In this document: piece after piece, positions 1-7,989 of the stretch
Numbering within the stretch: position 1 is the first letter of the stretch
How the letters are laid out: every line of letters starts with the position of its first letter
Source: Pseudomonas putida
GTDB lineage: Bacteria > Pseudomonadota > Gammaproteobacteria > Pseudomonadales > Pseudomonadaceae
Reading direction: 5' to 3'
DNA length: 64,000 nt
NCBI RefSeq assembly: GCF_004357765.1
Contig: NZ_SMTE01000001.1
Coordinates: 62,001-126,000, forward strand
Made by a program: the position numbers and the translations under genes
The notes under the pieces: generated by a model
Told to the model about the DNA's origin: nothing
Database searches by the model: none
Seen by the model: the letters and a program-made list of their open reading frames with translations, nothing else

Positions 1-561
1 AACGACAAGGACGGCCGTTTCGTGCAGTACCGCCTCGATGGCCACGACGGCAAGGTCGCCGGCGAACTGGTACGCACCTTCAGCACCCGGACTCAGTCCG
101 AAGGTTGTGTGGCCGACGACCGCACGCAGCGCCTGTTCGTGGCCGAGGAAGACGTCGCGGTGTGGGCTTTGGACGCCCGCGCCGAAGCATCGGCGCAACT
201 GGAGCAGGTGATCGCGGTAGGCGGTCCGGTCAAGGACGATATCGAGGGCCTGGCGCTGTATCACGGCGCCAAACGGGATTACCTGGTGCTCTCGAGCCAG
301 GGCAACGATCGCTACGTGGTAGTCGAGGCCCAGGCGCCGTATCGCCTGCGCGGTAGCTTCCAGGTTGGCCTTGACGCAGTGCGTGGCATTGATGGCGCCT
401 CCGAGACCGACGGCCTCGAGGTGACCTCGGCCAATCTCGGTGGACCATGGGCCCAGGGCATGCTGGTGGTGCAGGACGGCCGCAAGCGTCTGCCCGAGGG
501 CAACCAGAACTTCAAATACGTACCGTGGGCGGACATCGCCAGGGCACTAAAACTCGACTGA
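1..561 (+). CDS. Beta-propeller 3-phytase, C-terminal part (gene begins before the window)
   Basis: The frame is open from base 1 to the TGA at 559-561, giving 187 residues with no start inside the window. The sequence has alternating acidic beta-strand repeats typical of a beta-propeller phytase: a DDIEGLALY stretch, LVLSSQGNDRY, and SETDGLEV followed by GMLVVQDG near the end. In this family the acidic DDIEG and DGLEV loops bind the calcium ions that hold phosphate. Such enzymes are secreted and release phosphate from phytate. The signal peptide would lie upstream and cannot be seen. The ExbB/ExbD/TonB-like genes follow 84 bp downstream on the same strand, so a TonB-dependent receptor for the substrate may sit just outside the window (inference). 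The family call is fairly firm; the substrate is by homology only. Confidence 0.8.
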   Translation, partial: NDKDGRFVQYRLDGHDGKVAGELVRTFSTRTQSEGCVADDRTQRLFVAEEDVAVWALDARAEASAQLEQVIAVGGPVKDDIEGLALYHGAKRDYLVLSSQGNDRYVVVEAQAPYRLRGSFQVGLDAVRGIDGASETDGLEVTSANLGGPWAQGMLVVQDGRKRLPEGNQNFKYVPWADIARALKLD

Positions 562-645
562 ATGTCGCCTGCCTGTCATCCAGACGCAACCTCGCTGCCA
601 TTGACTATGGAGCCAATGGCGACACGATAGAAAAGGACTCGACCC

Positions 646-1356
646 ATGCAAACTCCAACTCCACTCGAACACACTACCGTCTGGGGCCTGGTCAGCGATG
701 CCAGCCTGGTGGTCCAGGCCGTCATGCTGTGCCTGGTACTGGCCTCGTTGATCAGTTGGTACCTGATCGTCCAGCGCGGTACGGCGTTGCGCCGAGCTGA
801 CGCGCACTGCCGGGCGTTCCTGCGGCAGTTCCGCGGCGCTGAGACCAGTCAGTTGTATCAGGAACTGAAGAGCCAACCGATACCCGCGCACGCCGGGCTG
901 CAACGGTTGTTTCTCGCCGGTTACCAGAGTTTCCAGCAATTGCAGCCGGGCCAGCAGCCGGACAGCGTGCTCGAAGGCGTCGAGCGCAGCCTGCTGGTGG
1001 CCATCGCGGAACAGGAGGAGTGCCTGGAGAAAGGTCTGCCGTTCCTCGCCACGGTGGGTTCGGTAAGCCCTTACATCGGCTTGTTCGGTACGGTTTGGGG
1101 GATCATGAACGCCTTCCTCGGCCTGTCCCAGGTGCAACAGGCGACTCTGTCCACTGTCGCCCCCGGCATCGCTGAGGCGCTGATCGCCACCGCCATCGGA
1201 CTGTTCGCGGCGATCCCGGCGGTGATGGCCTACAACCGCCTCACTGCCCGCAGCCAGGCGCTGCTGACTCGTTATTACGCATTCGGCAATGAACTGCAGG
1301 GCCGCCTGCAGCGCCGCTTGCAAGGTGCCAACCCGGCACTGGCCGTGGCAGCCTGA
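646..1356 (+). CDS. ExbB/TolQ-family proton-channel protein
   Basis: A 236-residue inner-membrane protein of the MotA/TolQ/ExbB family, the proton-channel half of a TonB- or Tol-type motor. One hydrophobic helix lies near residues 20-42 (VVQAVMLCLVLASLISWYLI). The conserved C-terminal pair includes the diagnostic stretch GLFGTVWGIMNAF at about 144-156 and a final helix with ALIATAIGLFAAIPA. An AAAAGGA ribosome-binding region precedes the ATG. The ExbD homologue starts 11 bp downstream and the TonB homologue follows 2 bp after that, so the three form one operon. Because a phytase precedes it, this is more likely a dedicated TonB system than the housekeeping tolQRA set, which is normally linked to ybgC and tolB; neither is seen here. 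Confidence 0.9.
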   Translation: MQTPTPLEHTTVWGLVSDASLVVQAVMLCLVLASLISWYLIVQRGTALRRADAHCRAFLRQFRGAETSQLYQELKSQPIPAHAGLQRLFLAGYQSFQQLQPGQQPDSVLEGVERSLLVAIAEQEECLEKGLPFLATVGSVSPYIGLFGTVWGIMNAFLGLSQVQQATLSTVAPGIAEALIATAIGLFAAIPAVMAYNRLTARSQALLTRYYAFGNELQGRLQRRLQGANPALAVAA

Positions 1357-1367
1357 GGAGAACCCTG

Positions 1368-1811
1368 ATGCTGGTCAAACCTGTTCGCAAGCACGGCGTG
1401 AAAGCCGAAATGAACGTGGTGCCTTACATCGACGTGATGCTGGTGCTGTTGGTGATCTTCATGGTCACCGCTCCGATGCTGGTACAGGGCGTGCAGATCG
1501 AGCTGCCTAAGGTGGCCGCCGAGGCCCTGCCTACACCGAACCAGCAGCGCATCGTCACCTTGTCGGTGAAGGCCGATGGCAGCTACTACTGGAACCTTGG
1601 CAGCGAAGTGGACACCACTGGGCAGACCGACAGCGCAGTGGATACCGCGCAGATGCGTGAAAAGATCGCCGCCATCGTCGCCGAGGACCCGCAGACCCAG
1701 GTATACCTGCGCGCCGATCAGCACACCGACTATGCCGCGGTGGTGGCCGGGATCGCCGAGCTGCAGCGCGGCGGCGTGGGCCGTCTGGGCCTGATCACCG
1801 AGGCGCCCTGA
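1368..1811 (+). CDS. ExbD/TolR-family protein
   Basis: A 147-residue protein with a short cytoplasmic N-terminus, a single membrane helix (MLVLLVIFMVTAPMLV, about residues 24-39) and a periplasmic domain. The hallmark VPYIDVMLVLLVIFMVTAP contains the conserved Asp (about residue 22) that takes part in proton transfer in ExbD and TolR. A GAGGAG Shine-Dalgarno precedes the ATG. The TonB-like gene begins 2 bp after the stop, with its ATG reached through TGATCATG, which implies translational coupling. It would form the motor with the upstream ExbB-like protein and drive the TonB-like protein. Confidence 0.9.
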   Translation: MLVKPVRKHGVKAEMNVVPYIDVMLVLLVIFMVTAPMLVQGVQIELPKVAAEALPTPNQQRIVTLSVKADGSYYWNLGSEVDTTGQTDSAVDTAQMREKIAAIVAEDPQTQVYLRADQHTDYAAVVAGIAELQRGGVGRLGLITEAP

Positions 1812-1813
1812 TC

Positions 1814-2629
1814 ATGACCAGTCTGAGCTTCGCCCAACCCCCGTTGTCCCTGCGCTGGCCTGCCTGGCGTGAACATGGCGCTGCTTTGGCTAGCGCAATC
1901 GCCCTGCATGCCGGGCTTGCCTACCTGTTGTTCAACCTGTCGCAGCCAGCGGAGTTGCCGCCGGCGCCGGCGGCGGTCATCCAGACGCAGTTGGTTGAAT
2001 TGCCCAAGCCGGCCCCTGCGCCTTTGCCCGTGCCGGAGGCAACTGCGCCGACAGCGGTCGCCGAACCTTCGCCGGTGGTTAAGCCTGAGCCAGTGACACC
2101 CACGCCGGTGGTCGACGAGGCAGCACTGGCCCGCAAGCGGGTACAACAGGCGCGGCGCGACCAGCAGCGGGCCGAGCAGGTGCGGCGGGAGGCCGAGCGC
2201 CGTGAGCAGTTAGCCACGCAACAGGCGTTGCAGGCCAAGGCTGAGCAAGCGCGGCTGGAGCAGCAGCGCCTGGCCCAGGCCCGCCAGGCCGAAGCAGAGC
2301 GTCAGGCCGCTGCTGCGGCACGCGCCCGGGCCGAAGCCGAAGCGGCAAGCCGGCAATACCTGCCGATTGCCAAACAGGCGCCGGATTATCCGCAGCGGGC
2401 GCTGGACCGCCGCATCGAAGGCGAGTGCACCGTGGTCTACACGGTCGATGCCCAAGGGCGGGTCGCCGACCCACAGATCGTCGGTAACTGCCACCCGCTG
2501 TTCATCAAACCCTCGCTGGCGGCGGCCAAGCGTTTCCGCTACCAGCCTCGGGTGGTGGACGGTCAGGCGGTGGCAGTGGCCAATGTTAAGAACACCTTCA
2601 CCTATCGGATTCAGTCGCTTGCCAACTGA
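1814..2629 (+). CDS. TonB-type energy transducer with TolA-like coiled coil
   Basis: A 271-residue protein anchored by one N-terminal helix (about residues 22-42). A Pro-rich segment follows (about 48-95), then a long charged Ala/Arg/Gln/Glu coiled coil (about 102-185) and a C-terminal TonB domain (about 190-268) with PDYPQRALDRRIEG, CTVVYTVDAQGRV and RFRYQPRVVDG. The coiled coil is more like domain II of TolA than the Pro-Glu/Pro-Lys linker of classic TonB, but the end domain has the TonB signature YP..A. It closes the exbB-exbD-tonB operon. The last 32 bp overlap the 3' end of the convergent gene on the other strand. It probably energises an outer-membrane receptor; which one is not visible. 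Confidence 0.85.
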   Translation: MTSLSFAQPPLSLRWPAWREHGAALASAIALHAGLAYLLFNLSQPAELPPAPAAVIQTQLVELPKPAPAPLPVPEATAPTAVAEPSPVVKPEPVTPTPVVDEAALARKRVQQARRDQQRAEQVRREAERREQLATQQALQAKAEQARLEQQRLAQARQAEAERQAAAAARARAEAEAASRQYLPIAKQAPDYPQRALDRRIEGECTVVYTVDAQGRVADPQIVGNCHPLFIKPSLAAAKRFRYQPRVVDGQAVAVANVKNTFTYRIQSLAN

Positions 2630-4523
2630 GGGCGAACAGGGTTTCGCCCGGCAACTCGAAAGCCACTTGGCCGCCGCTGCACACCGGCTGCACCGTGCGA
2701 CTGCGGCTGTCGGGGCCGAACAGGCTCAGCGCCGGGCAGGCACCCAAGGCGCCCTCGAGCTTGACGTGCTGCAGACGAGTGCCTTTGTTCACCCCAAGAA
2801 TGCTGCGCTGCTGTTGGCGGGCCATGGCCAGGGCGTCGACCTCGAAGGCCGTGTTGTCCATGCGTTGTACCTGGTCCAGCCAGTGCGCCTGCATGAACTG
2901 CTGGGCCAGGCCCACCGGTTTGAGTTCGAAGCGATTGGGCGATGGCATGCGGATCATGCCCTTGAGGTGGTGCGGATCGTCTGCGGCCTGGAACCAGTTG
3001 AGCATGTCCAGCAGGCCGTCCTGGGCCGAGTTGATCGCCACCGAGGCCCACCACAGCGAGGCGAAATGGGTCTCCTGGTCGTAGGGGCTGACGCTGCCGC
3101 CGCTGGAGATATTGGTCTGGTCGAGCAGCAAGGCCTTGCGCGGCCGGCCATTGGCATCCAGGCCGACGACCTCGGCGGCACGTCTGACGCTGTCGCGGTA
3201 CACGCGGGTGGCCAACAGGTCGCGGATCATCCATTCGTGCCAGGCCAGGGCATCGATCTGTGGGCCGGCCTCCTGCAGCATGCGTTTGGCCCAGTCGATA
3301 CCGCGACGTTGTCCGCCTTGGGTGGTGAAGGGGCCGTTGACGAAACGCGCACTGGCCGGCATGGCGATGCGTACACCGGCCTCGCGGGCGCCGGGGTAGG
3401 CCCGCACGCGCTGGTACATCGCATCGAAGAAGGCCTTGTAGGTGGCGTAGTCGGGATAGTTGTAGTTGGGCTCGTCGGCGAAGGACAGGTAATGAATACC
3501 CTTGCCGCCCAACGCCACCGTGCCGGCGAGCCAGGCGTCAAGGCCCTGAAAGCTCTGTTGGTCGATGGCCAGGTCGGCCTTGCGGCCGCTGGCGGCGAGC
3601 AAGGTGATGTTCTGATAGATCCCCGCACGTTCCTGGTAGAAGCGCCGGAACGCATCCTCGTAGTGGGGGCGTGCGGCGAGAATGTCGACCGAGCTGTAGA
3701 AGCCTCCGGCCTTGGGTTGCAGGGCATCCAGGGCGGCGTAGCTTTCGGCTGGCGGCAGCACGTAGGGTAGGGCGACACCCAGGTGCGGGGTGGGGCCGAG
3801 CCGTTCAGCGTGCAGGGTCAGCGTGGTCTGGCCGTCCTCCTGACGTAGCGCTTGCAGGTGGTCCGGACGCTGGGCGAACAGGTTGGCGCTGCCATCGAGC
3901 CAGAAGGCCGCCTTGCCGCTGCCTTGCAGACGCAGCCGCCAGATCTGGTCCTGGTCGGACACCGGCAGGTCGAGGCGATCGAACCGCGGGTACTGGGGAT
4001 AGGGCGTGAGTTTCAGTTCGAGCTGCCTGCCATCGCCCAGGCGCTGCGCCTGCATGGCGCGCACGCCGCCGAAGTATTTGCCGGCGAGCACCGCACGCTC
4101 ACCTGCCGCCACCTTGAAATACAACTCGGTTCCGCGGCTGACCTCGGCGCTGAAGTGCACCTTGGCCGGTTCGAACAGGGCCACCGTGCTGTCGTCGTGC
4201 TCGAAGCGGTAGCGCCTGAAGCTGTAGCCCGGTACTTCGACGCGATAGCTGCTGTGGCTGGCTGGCAGCGGCCAATCCTGCACGCCGCGGCCTTCGCTGG
4301 CGGGTATGAAGCGCTCGGCGCGCAGCTGGCCGTGGCCATCGAGCAGGTACAGATGTTCTTCGTTGGCGCTGGTTTGCCAGGCCGGCACCCAGCTGACATG
4401 CAGGGTGTCGGCGCGGCTGGGTTGCAGGTAGAGACTGCCATCGCGCACATCGCCCCAGTCCATGGGGGCTGCCTGGACGAGGCCGGCGAATGCGCACAGC
4501 GTGAAGGCAAGGGGTCTTGTCAT
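2598..4523 (-). CDS. Secreted glycoside-hydrolase-like protein of unknown substrate
   Basis: A 641-residue protein with a clear Sec signal peptide ending near residue 19 (VQA-AP). The N-terminal ~230 residues look like beta-rich domains. The middle (about 260-520) reads like a TIM-barrel glycosidase: the strand end HYLSFADEPNYNYPDY resembles the acid/base region of clan GH-A enzymes (NEPN/DEPN), WHEWM follows, and KALLLDQTN may be the later barrel strand. The tail (about 540-641) resembles the beta-sandwich often found after such barrels. I do not recognise a named family. It stands alone on its strand, 151 bp downstream of lldP and behind a terminator hairpin. It is most likely a periplasmic or secreted carbohydrate-active protein (inference). 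Confidence 0.6.
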   Translation of the reverse strand: MTRPLAFTLCAFAGLVQAAPMDWGDVRDGSLYLQPSRADTLHVSWVPAWQTSANEEHLYLLDGHGQLRAERFIPASEGRGVQDWPLPASHSSYRVEVPGYSFRRYRFEHDDSTVALFEPAKVHFSAEVSRGTELYFKVAAGERAVLAGKYFGGVRAMQAQRLGDGRQLELKLTPYPQYPRFDRLDLPVSDQDQIWRLRLQGSGKAAFWLDGSANLFAQRPDHLQALRQEDGQTTLTLHAERLGPTPHLGVALPYVLPPAESYAALDALQPKAGGFYSSVDILAARPHYEDAFRRFYQERAGIYQNITLLAASGRKADLAIDQQSFQGLDAWLAGTVALGGKGIHYLSFADEPNYNYPDYATYKAFFDAMYQRVRAYPGAREAGVRIAMPASARFVNGPFTTQGGQRRGIDWAKRMLQEAGPQIDALAWHEWMIRDLLATRVYRDSVRRAAEVVGLDANGRPRKALLLDQTNISSGGSVSPYDQETHFASLWWASVAINSAQDGLLDMLNWFQAADDPHHLKGMIRMPSPNRFELKPVGLAQQFMQAHWLDQVQRMDNTAFEVDALAMARQQQRSILGVNKGTRLQHVKLEGALGACPALSLFGPDSRSRTVQPVCSGGQVAFELPGETLFALSWQATESDR

Positions 4524-4619
4524 AGGTTTTCGCTCATGCGCACACAGTGTTGATGGGTCGACGCCGCGCTAAAGCCTAGCCGCTTATTCGCCGAGCGGTG
4601 TGCGCCGGAGCGGGCGGAG

Positions 4620-4664
4620 GACCTCGATGAGCATCGCGCGCCTGGCGCGGTGCTCATCGAGGTC
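4620..4664 (-). terminator. Strong hairpin terminator after lldP
   Basis: A 45-base near-perfect inverted repeat: 20-base arms starting GACCTCGATGAGCA and ending TGCTCATCGAGGTC, with a single T-G mismatch/wobble and a 5-base loop. It begins 11 bp beyond the lldP stop codon on the minus strand. There is no clear U-run, so it may act as a stem-type terminator or 3'-end stabiliser. Confidence 0.75.
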
Positions 4665-4674
4665 GGGGACAGGC

Positions 4675-6429
4675 TCAACCGGCGCCCACCACCATCGAGG
4701 TGAACGGCGCGACATAGGCCTGCAAGGTGACCAACGCACCGACCAGGATCGCCAGGACCACCGAATGGAAGAACACGTAGCGCAGGATCTCGCCCTCGTG
4801 ACCGTACCAGCGGGTGGCGGTGGAAGCGACCACGATGGATTGTGCATCGACCATCTTGCCCATCACGCCACCAGAGCTGTTGGCGGCCGCCATCAGGATC
4901 GGACTCAACCCCAACTGCTCGGCAGTGACCCGTTGCAGACCGCCGAACAGTACGTTGGAGGCGGTATCCGAACCGGTCAGGGCTACCCCCAACCAGCCAA
5001 GCAGGGTTCCGAACATGGGATAGAAGATCCCGGTGGCGGCGAACGCCAGGCCCATGGTCGCATCCAGTCCGGAATAGCGAGTCAGGAAGCCAAGTGCAAG
5101 CATGGCGACGATGGTGATCAGCGAATAGCGCACCACCCATAAGGTGCGCAGGTACTGCCGCGCCAGTCCCAGCGGCGAATAGCCCATCAGCAACCCGCCA
5201 AGGATCGCGGCGAGGAGGATGCCGCTACCGGTGGCGGTGAACCAGGTGAATTTGTATTGGGCGTCTTCCTTCTTCGGCGTGGCGACCACCGGCGGAACTT
5301 TCTCGATCTGCTGGTGGATCGCGTCGAAGGTGAACACCGGTGCGAATACCGGGTTGGCTTCGCGCAGCGGCTTGCCCTGGGGGTCGAGCATGGCCACGCC
5401 ACTGGCCGGGTCGAGCATCGGGCGGGTGTCGAACAGATTCTTGAAACTGGCGGTGCCCCAGGCGAATACGAACACCGTGAGGATGATCCACGGCATCCAC
5501 GCCTTCAACACGCTGCGCTGATCGGTTTGGGGAGTAGCCGCCGCGCTCGGGCCATCGTCGGCCTCCACCTTGGAGTTGTCGACACGCCCGGTCAGGGCTG
5601 CCGAGGTGTGCACGGTGGCTGGCTTCCAGACCCGTAGAAAGCCGGTGAGGCAGGCCATGGAAATCAGCGCCGCGATGACGTCGACCAGCATCGGGCCATG
5701 GAAGTTGGAAACCAGGAATTGCGGGATCGCGAAGCTGACCCCGGCGACCAGGATCGCCGGCCAGATCTCGAGCATCTTGCGCCAGCCGGCGAAGGCCCAG
5801 ATCAGCCAGAACGGCACGATCACCGAGAAGAATGGCAACTGTCGGCCTACCATCGCCGACAGCTCCATCTCGTCCAGGCCGGTGACCTTGGCCAGCGTGA
5901 TGATCGGCGTGCCCAGCGCCCCGAAGGCCACGGGAGCGGTGTTGGCGATCAGCGCCAGCCCCGAGGCCGCCAATGGCGAGAAACCCAGGCCGATGAGGAT
6001 CGCTCCGGTCACCGCCACCGGCGTGCCGAAGCCCGCCGCCCCCTCGAAGAAGGCACCGAAGCAGAAGGCGATCAGCAGCAACTGCAGGCGCCGGTCGTCG
6101 GTAATGCGTGCCAGGGAATCCTGCAGCACCTTGAACGATCCGTTCTCGGTGGTGAGGCGGTGCAGGAATATGATGTTGAGCACGATCCAGCCGATCGGCA
6201 GCAGGCCGTTGGCCGCACCGTACAGCGCCGCCGAGCCTGCCATGTTGGCGGGCATACCGAAAGCCAGGATCGAGATCAACAACGCCGAGCCGAGGGCGAG
6301 CAACGCGGCGATATGGGCTTTGATGTGGAAGAAGGCCAACGCCGCGAGCATCACCACCACCGGGACGGCGGCCATGACGGTGGAGAGCCAGGGACTTGCG
6401 AAGGGATCGTAGATTTGCTGCCAGACCAT
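4675..6429 (-). CDS. lldP: L-lactate permease
   Basis: A 584-residue polytopic membrane protein of the LctP family, which imports L-lactate (and often D-lactate and glycolate) with protons. Features include the N-terminal MVWQQIYDPF, the conserved GAFFEGAAGFGTPVAVTGAILIG motif in split form around residues 140-165, a large soluble loop (about 265-370), and the C-terminal segment GSDTASNVLFGGLQ with SSGGVMGKMV. The start is fixed by GAGGTGGCAA before the ATG. An A-rich AACAACAAA stretch lies directly before the Shine-Dalgarno on the mRNA, a typical Hfq/Crc target. No lldD or lldR neighbours are present, so it is a solitary copy; another copy may sit with the lactate dehydrogenase genes elsewhere. 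Confidence 0.93.
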   Translation of the reverse strand: MVWQQIYDPFASPWLSTVMAAVPVVVMLAALAFFHIKAHIAALLALGSALLISILAFGMPANMAGSAALYGAANGLLPIGWIVLNIIFLHRLTTENGSFKVLQDSLARITDDRRLQLLLIAFCFGAFFEGAAGFGTPVAVTGAILIGLGFSPLAASGLALIANTAPVAFGALGTPIITLAKVTGLDEMELSAMVGRQLPFFSVIVPFWLIWAFAGWRKMLEIWPAILVAGVSFAIPQFLVSNFHGPMLVDVIAALISMACLTGFLRVWKPATVHTSAALTGRVDNSKVEADDGPSAAATPQTDQRSVLKAWMPWIILTVFVFAWGTASFKNLFDTRPMLDPASGVAMLDPQGKPLREANPVFAPVFTFDAIHQQIEKVPPVVATPKKEDAQYKFTWFTATGSGILLAAILGGLLMGYSPLGLARQYLRTLWVVRYSLITIVAMLALGFLTRYSGLDATMGLAFAATGIFYPMFGTLLGWLGVALTGSDTASNVLFGGLQRVTAEQLGLSPILMAAANSSGGVMGKMVDAQSIVVASTATRWYGHEGEILRYVFFHSVVLAILVGALVTLQAYVAPFTSMVVGAG

Positions 6430-6440
6430 TTGCCACCTCG

Positions 6441-6449
6441 TTTGTTGTT
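6441..6449 (-). promoter_or_regulatory. Candidate Hfq/Crc (catabolite repression) target before lldP
   Basis: The lldP leader reads AACAACAAA immediately 5' of the Shine-Dalgarno GAGGTGG. It matches the AANAANAA motif bound by Hfq with Crc in pseudomonads, and its position would block ribosome entry. It is a short motif, so chance occurrence is possible. Confidence 0.45.
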
Positions 6450-6588
6450 ATCTGAGGTATCGCGATTTTTCGGCAGACTGCAGGGAAAAATGCCAGGGGG
6501 AGTATAGGAAGGATTTGTGCGTGTGGGCCCGAGCTCAAGCCTTAATCGTGCGGGCTTGTCCCATACAGGGGCCTGCCCAGGATCGACA

Positions 6589-6607
6589 GGTTCCGCTGTG
6601 CGGAACC
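6589..6607. promoter_or_regulatory. IclR-type operator upstream of the amidohydrolase operon
   Basis: A perfect palindrome, GGTTCCGC-TGT-GCGGAACC, 8-bp arms around a 3-bp centre. It has the form of IclR-family binding sites (GTTCCGC-type arms). It lies 120 bp before the M20 hydrolase start, in the divergent region shared with lldP, and the M20-MFS-amidase operon is followed by an IclR-family gene at 10821. A smaller palindrome TGTCGACA lies at 6644-6651. Confidence 0.55.
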
Positions 6608-6726
6608 ACATTCGATTGTGCTGCCCAGCCACTCGCGCTTATCTGTCGACAAGCACGACCTGCCTGAACCGTCGTGATCCCAAGCGAACAACAAGAACGG
6701 GACCCACCCGCGCGAGGAGAGACACC

Positions 6727-7902
6727 ATGTTGCGACATCAGCACATCCTGGCCTGGCTGAATGATGTGGCCAGCGACCTGCACGCCATCCGCCACGATAT
6801 CCATGCGCACCCGGAACTGGGCTTCGAGGAAAGCCGCACCTCGGCACTGGTCGCCCGCTTGCTGAAAGAGTGGGGCTATGAAGTGCACACCGGCATCGGC
6901 AGGACCGGCGTGGTCGGCGTACTGCGCAACGGCAGCAGCACGCGCTCGCTGGGCCTACGTGCCGACATGGACGCGCTGCCGATCCATGAGGCCACCGGCA
7001 CGGCCTATAGCAGCCAGCACCCGGGTTGTATGCACGCCTGCGGTCATGACGGTCATACCACCATGCTGCTCGGCGCAGCACGTTACCTGGCGGCTACGCG
7101 CCAGTTCGACGGCACGTTGACGCTGATCTTCCAGCCTGCAGAGGAGGGGCAGGGCGGTGCCGAGGCGATGCTGGCCGATGGTTTGCTCGAGCGCTTTCCC
7201 TGCGATGCACTGTTCGGCATGCACAACATGCCGGGGTTGCCGGCGGGGCATCTGGGCTTTCGCGAAGGGCCGATGATGGCTTCTCAGGACCTGCTCACCG
7301 TGACCCTGGAGGGGGTTGGCGGCCATGGTTCGATGCCCCATCTGACGGTTGACCCACTGGTGGCCGCAGCCAGCGTGGTCATGGCGCTGCAGACCGTGGT
7401 GGCGCGCAACATCGATGCCCAGGAAGCGGCCGTGGTCACCGTGGGTGCCTTGCAGGCCGGGGAGGCGGCCAACGTCATTCCCCAGCAGGCACTGCTACGC
7501 CTCAGCTTGCGCGCACTGGACGCCCAGGTCCGGGCGCAGACCTTGGAACGGGTACGCGCGATCATCACGGCCCAGGCCGAAAGCTTCGGCTGCAGCGCAC
7601 ACATCGAGCACCGTCCGGCTTATCCGGTACTGGTCAACCACGCCGCAGAGAACGCCTTTGCCCACAAGGTCGGAGTCGAACTGCTGGGAGCCGATGCGGT
7701 AGATGGCAACACCCGCAAACTGATGGGTAGCGAAGACTTCGCCTGGATGCTCCAGCGCTGTCCGGGAGCCTACCTGTTCATCGGCAATGGTGTGCAGCGA
7801 CCGATGGTGCACAACCCCGCCTACGACTTCAACGACGACATCCTGCTCATCGGCGCTGCCTACTGGGGTGCGTTGACCGAGAGCTGGCTCGAGCCGGCCT
7901 GA
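6727..7902 (+). CDS. M20-family amidohydrolase (hippurate/N-acyl-amino-acid hydrolase type)
   Basis: A 391-residue cytoplasmic metallohydrolase of family M20D, which hydrolyses N-acyl or N-aroyl amino acids. Features: ELGFEESRTS near residue 30, LRADMDALPI at about 77-86, the metal-binding MHACGHDGHTTMLLG at 102-116 (Cys105, His107), PAEEGQGGA, and MGSEDFAWML near the C-terminus. The start at 6727 is chosen because GCGAGGAGAGA precedes it; an in-frame extension upstream lacks family similarity. The MFS carrier and the amidase follow on the same strand. AACAACAA at 6687-6694 in the leader is a possible Hfq/Crc site. The natural substrate is unknown; an indole-3-acetyl- or benzoyl-amino acid conjugate would suit the neighbouring amidase (inference). 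Confidence 0.88.
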   Translation: MLRHQHILAWLNDVASDLHAIRHDIHAHPELGFEESRTSALVARLLKEWGYEVHTGIGRTGVVGVLRNGSSTRSLGLRADMDALPIHEATGTAYSSQHPGCMHACGHDGHTTMLLGAARYLAATRQFDGTLTLIFQPAEEGQGGAEAMLADGLLERFPCDALFGMHNMPGLPAGHLGFREGPMMASQDLLTVTLEGVGGHGSMPHLTVDPLVAAASVVMALQTVVARNIDAQEAAVVTVGALQAGEAANVIPQQALLRLSLRALDAQVRAQTLERVRAIITAQAESFGCSAHIEHRPAYPVLVNHAAENAFAHKVGVELLGADAVDGNTRKLMGSEDFAWMLQRCPGAYLFIGNGVQRPMVHNPAYDFNDDILLIGAAYWGALTESWLEPA

Positions 7903-7989
7903 CCCCTGCATTGACGACTGCCGCTGGCGCCTGGGCGCAATCGCGTCCTGGCGATCACCTGAACGCAACAGATGGATGGAGTGTTCCCC

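Noticed and set aside
2367-3770. Plus-strand open frame continuing past tonB into the glycosidase-like gene
   Set aside because: It is in a different frame from TonB and antisense to a signal-peptide-bearing protein; no recognisable domain.
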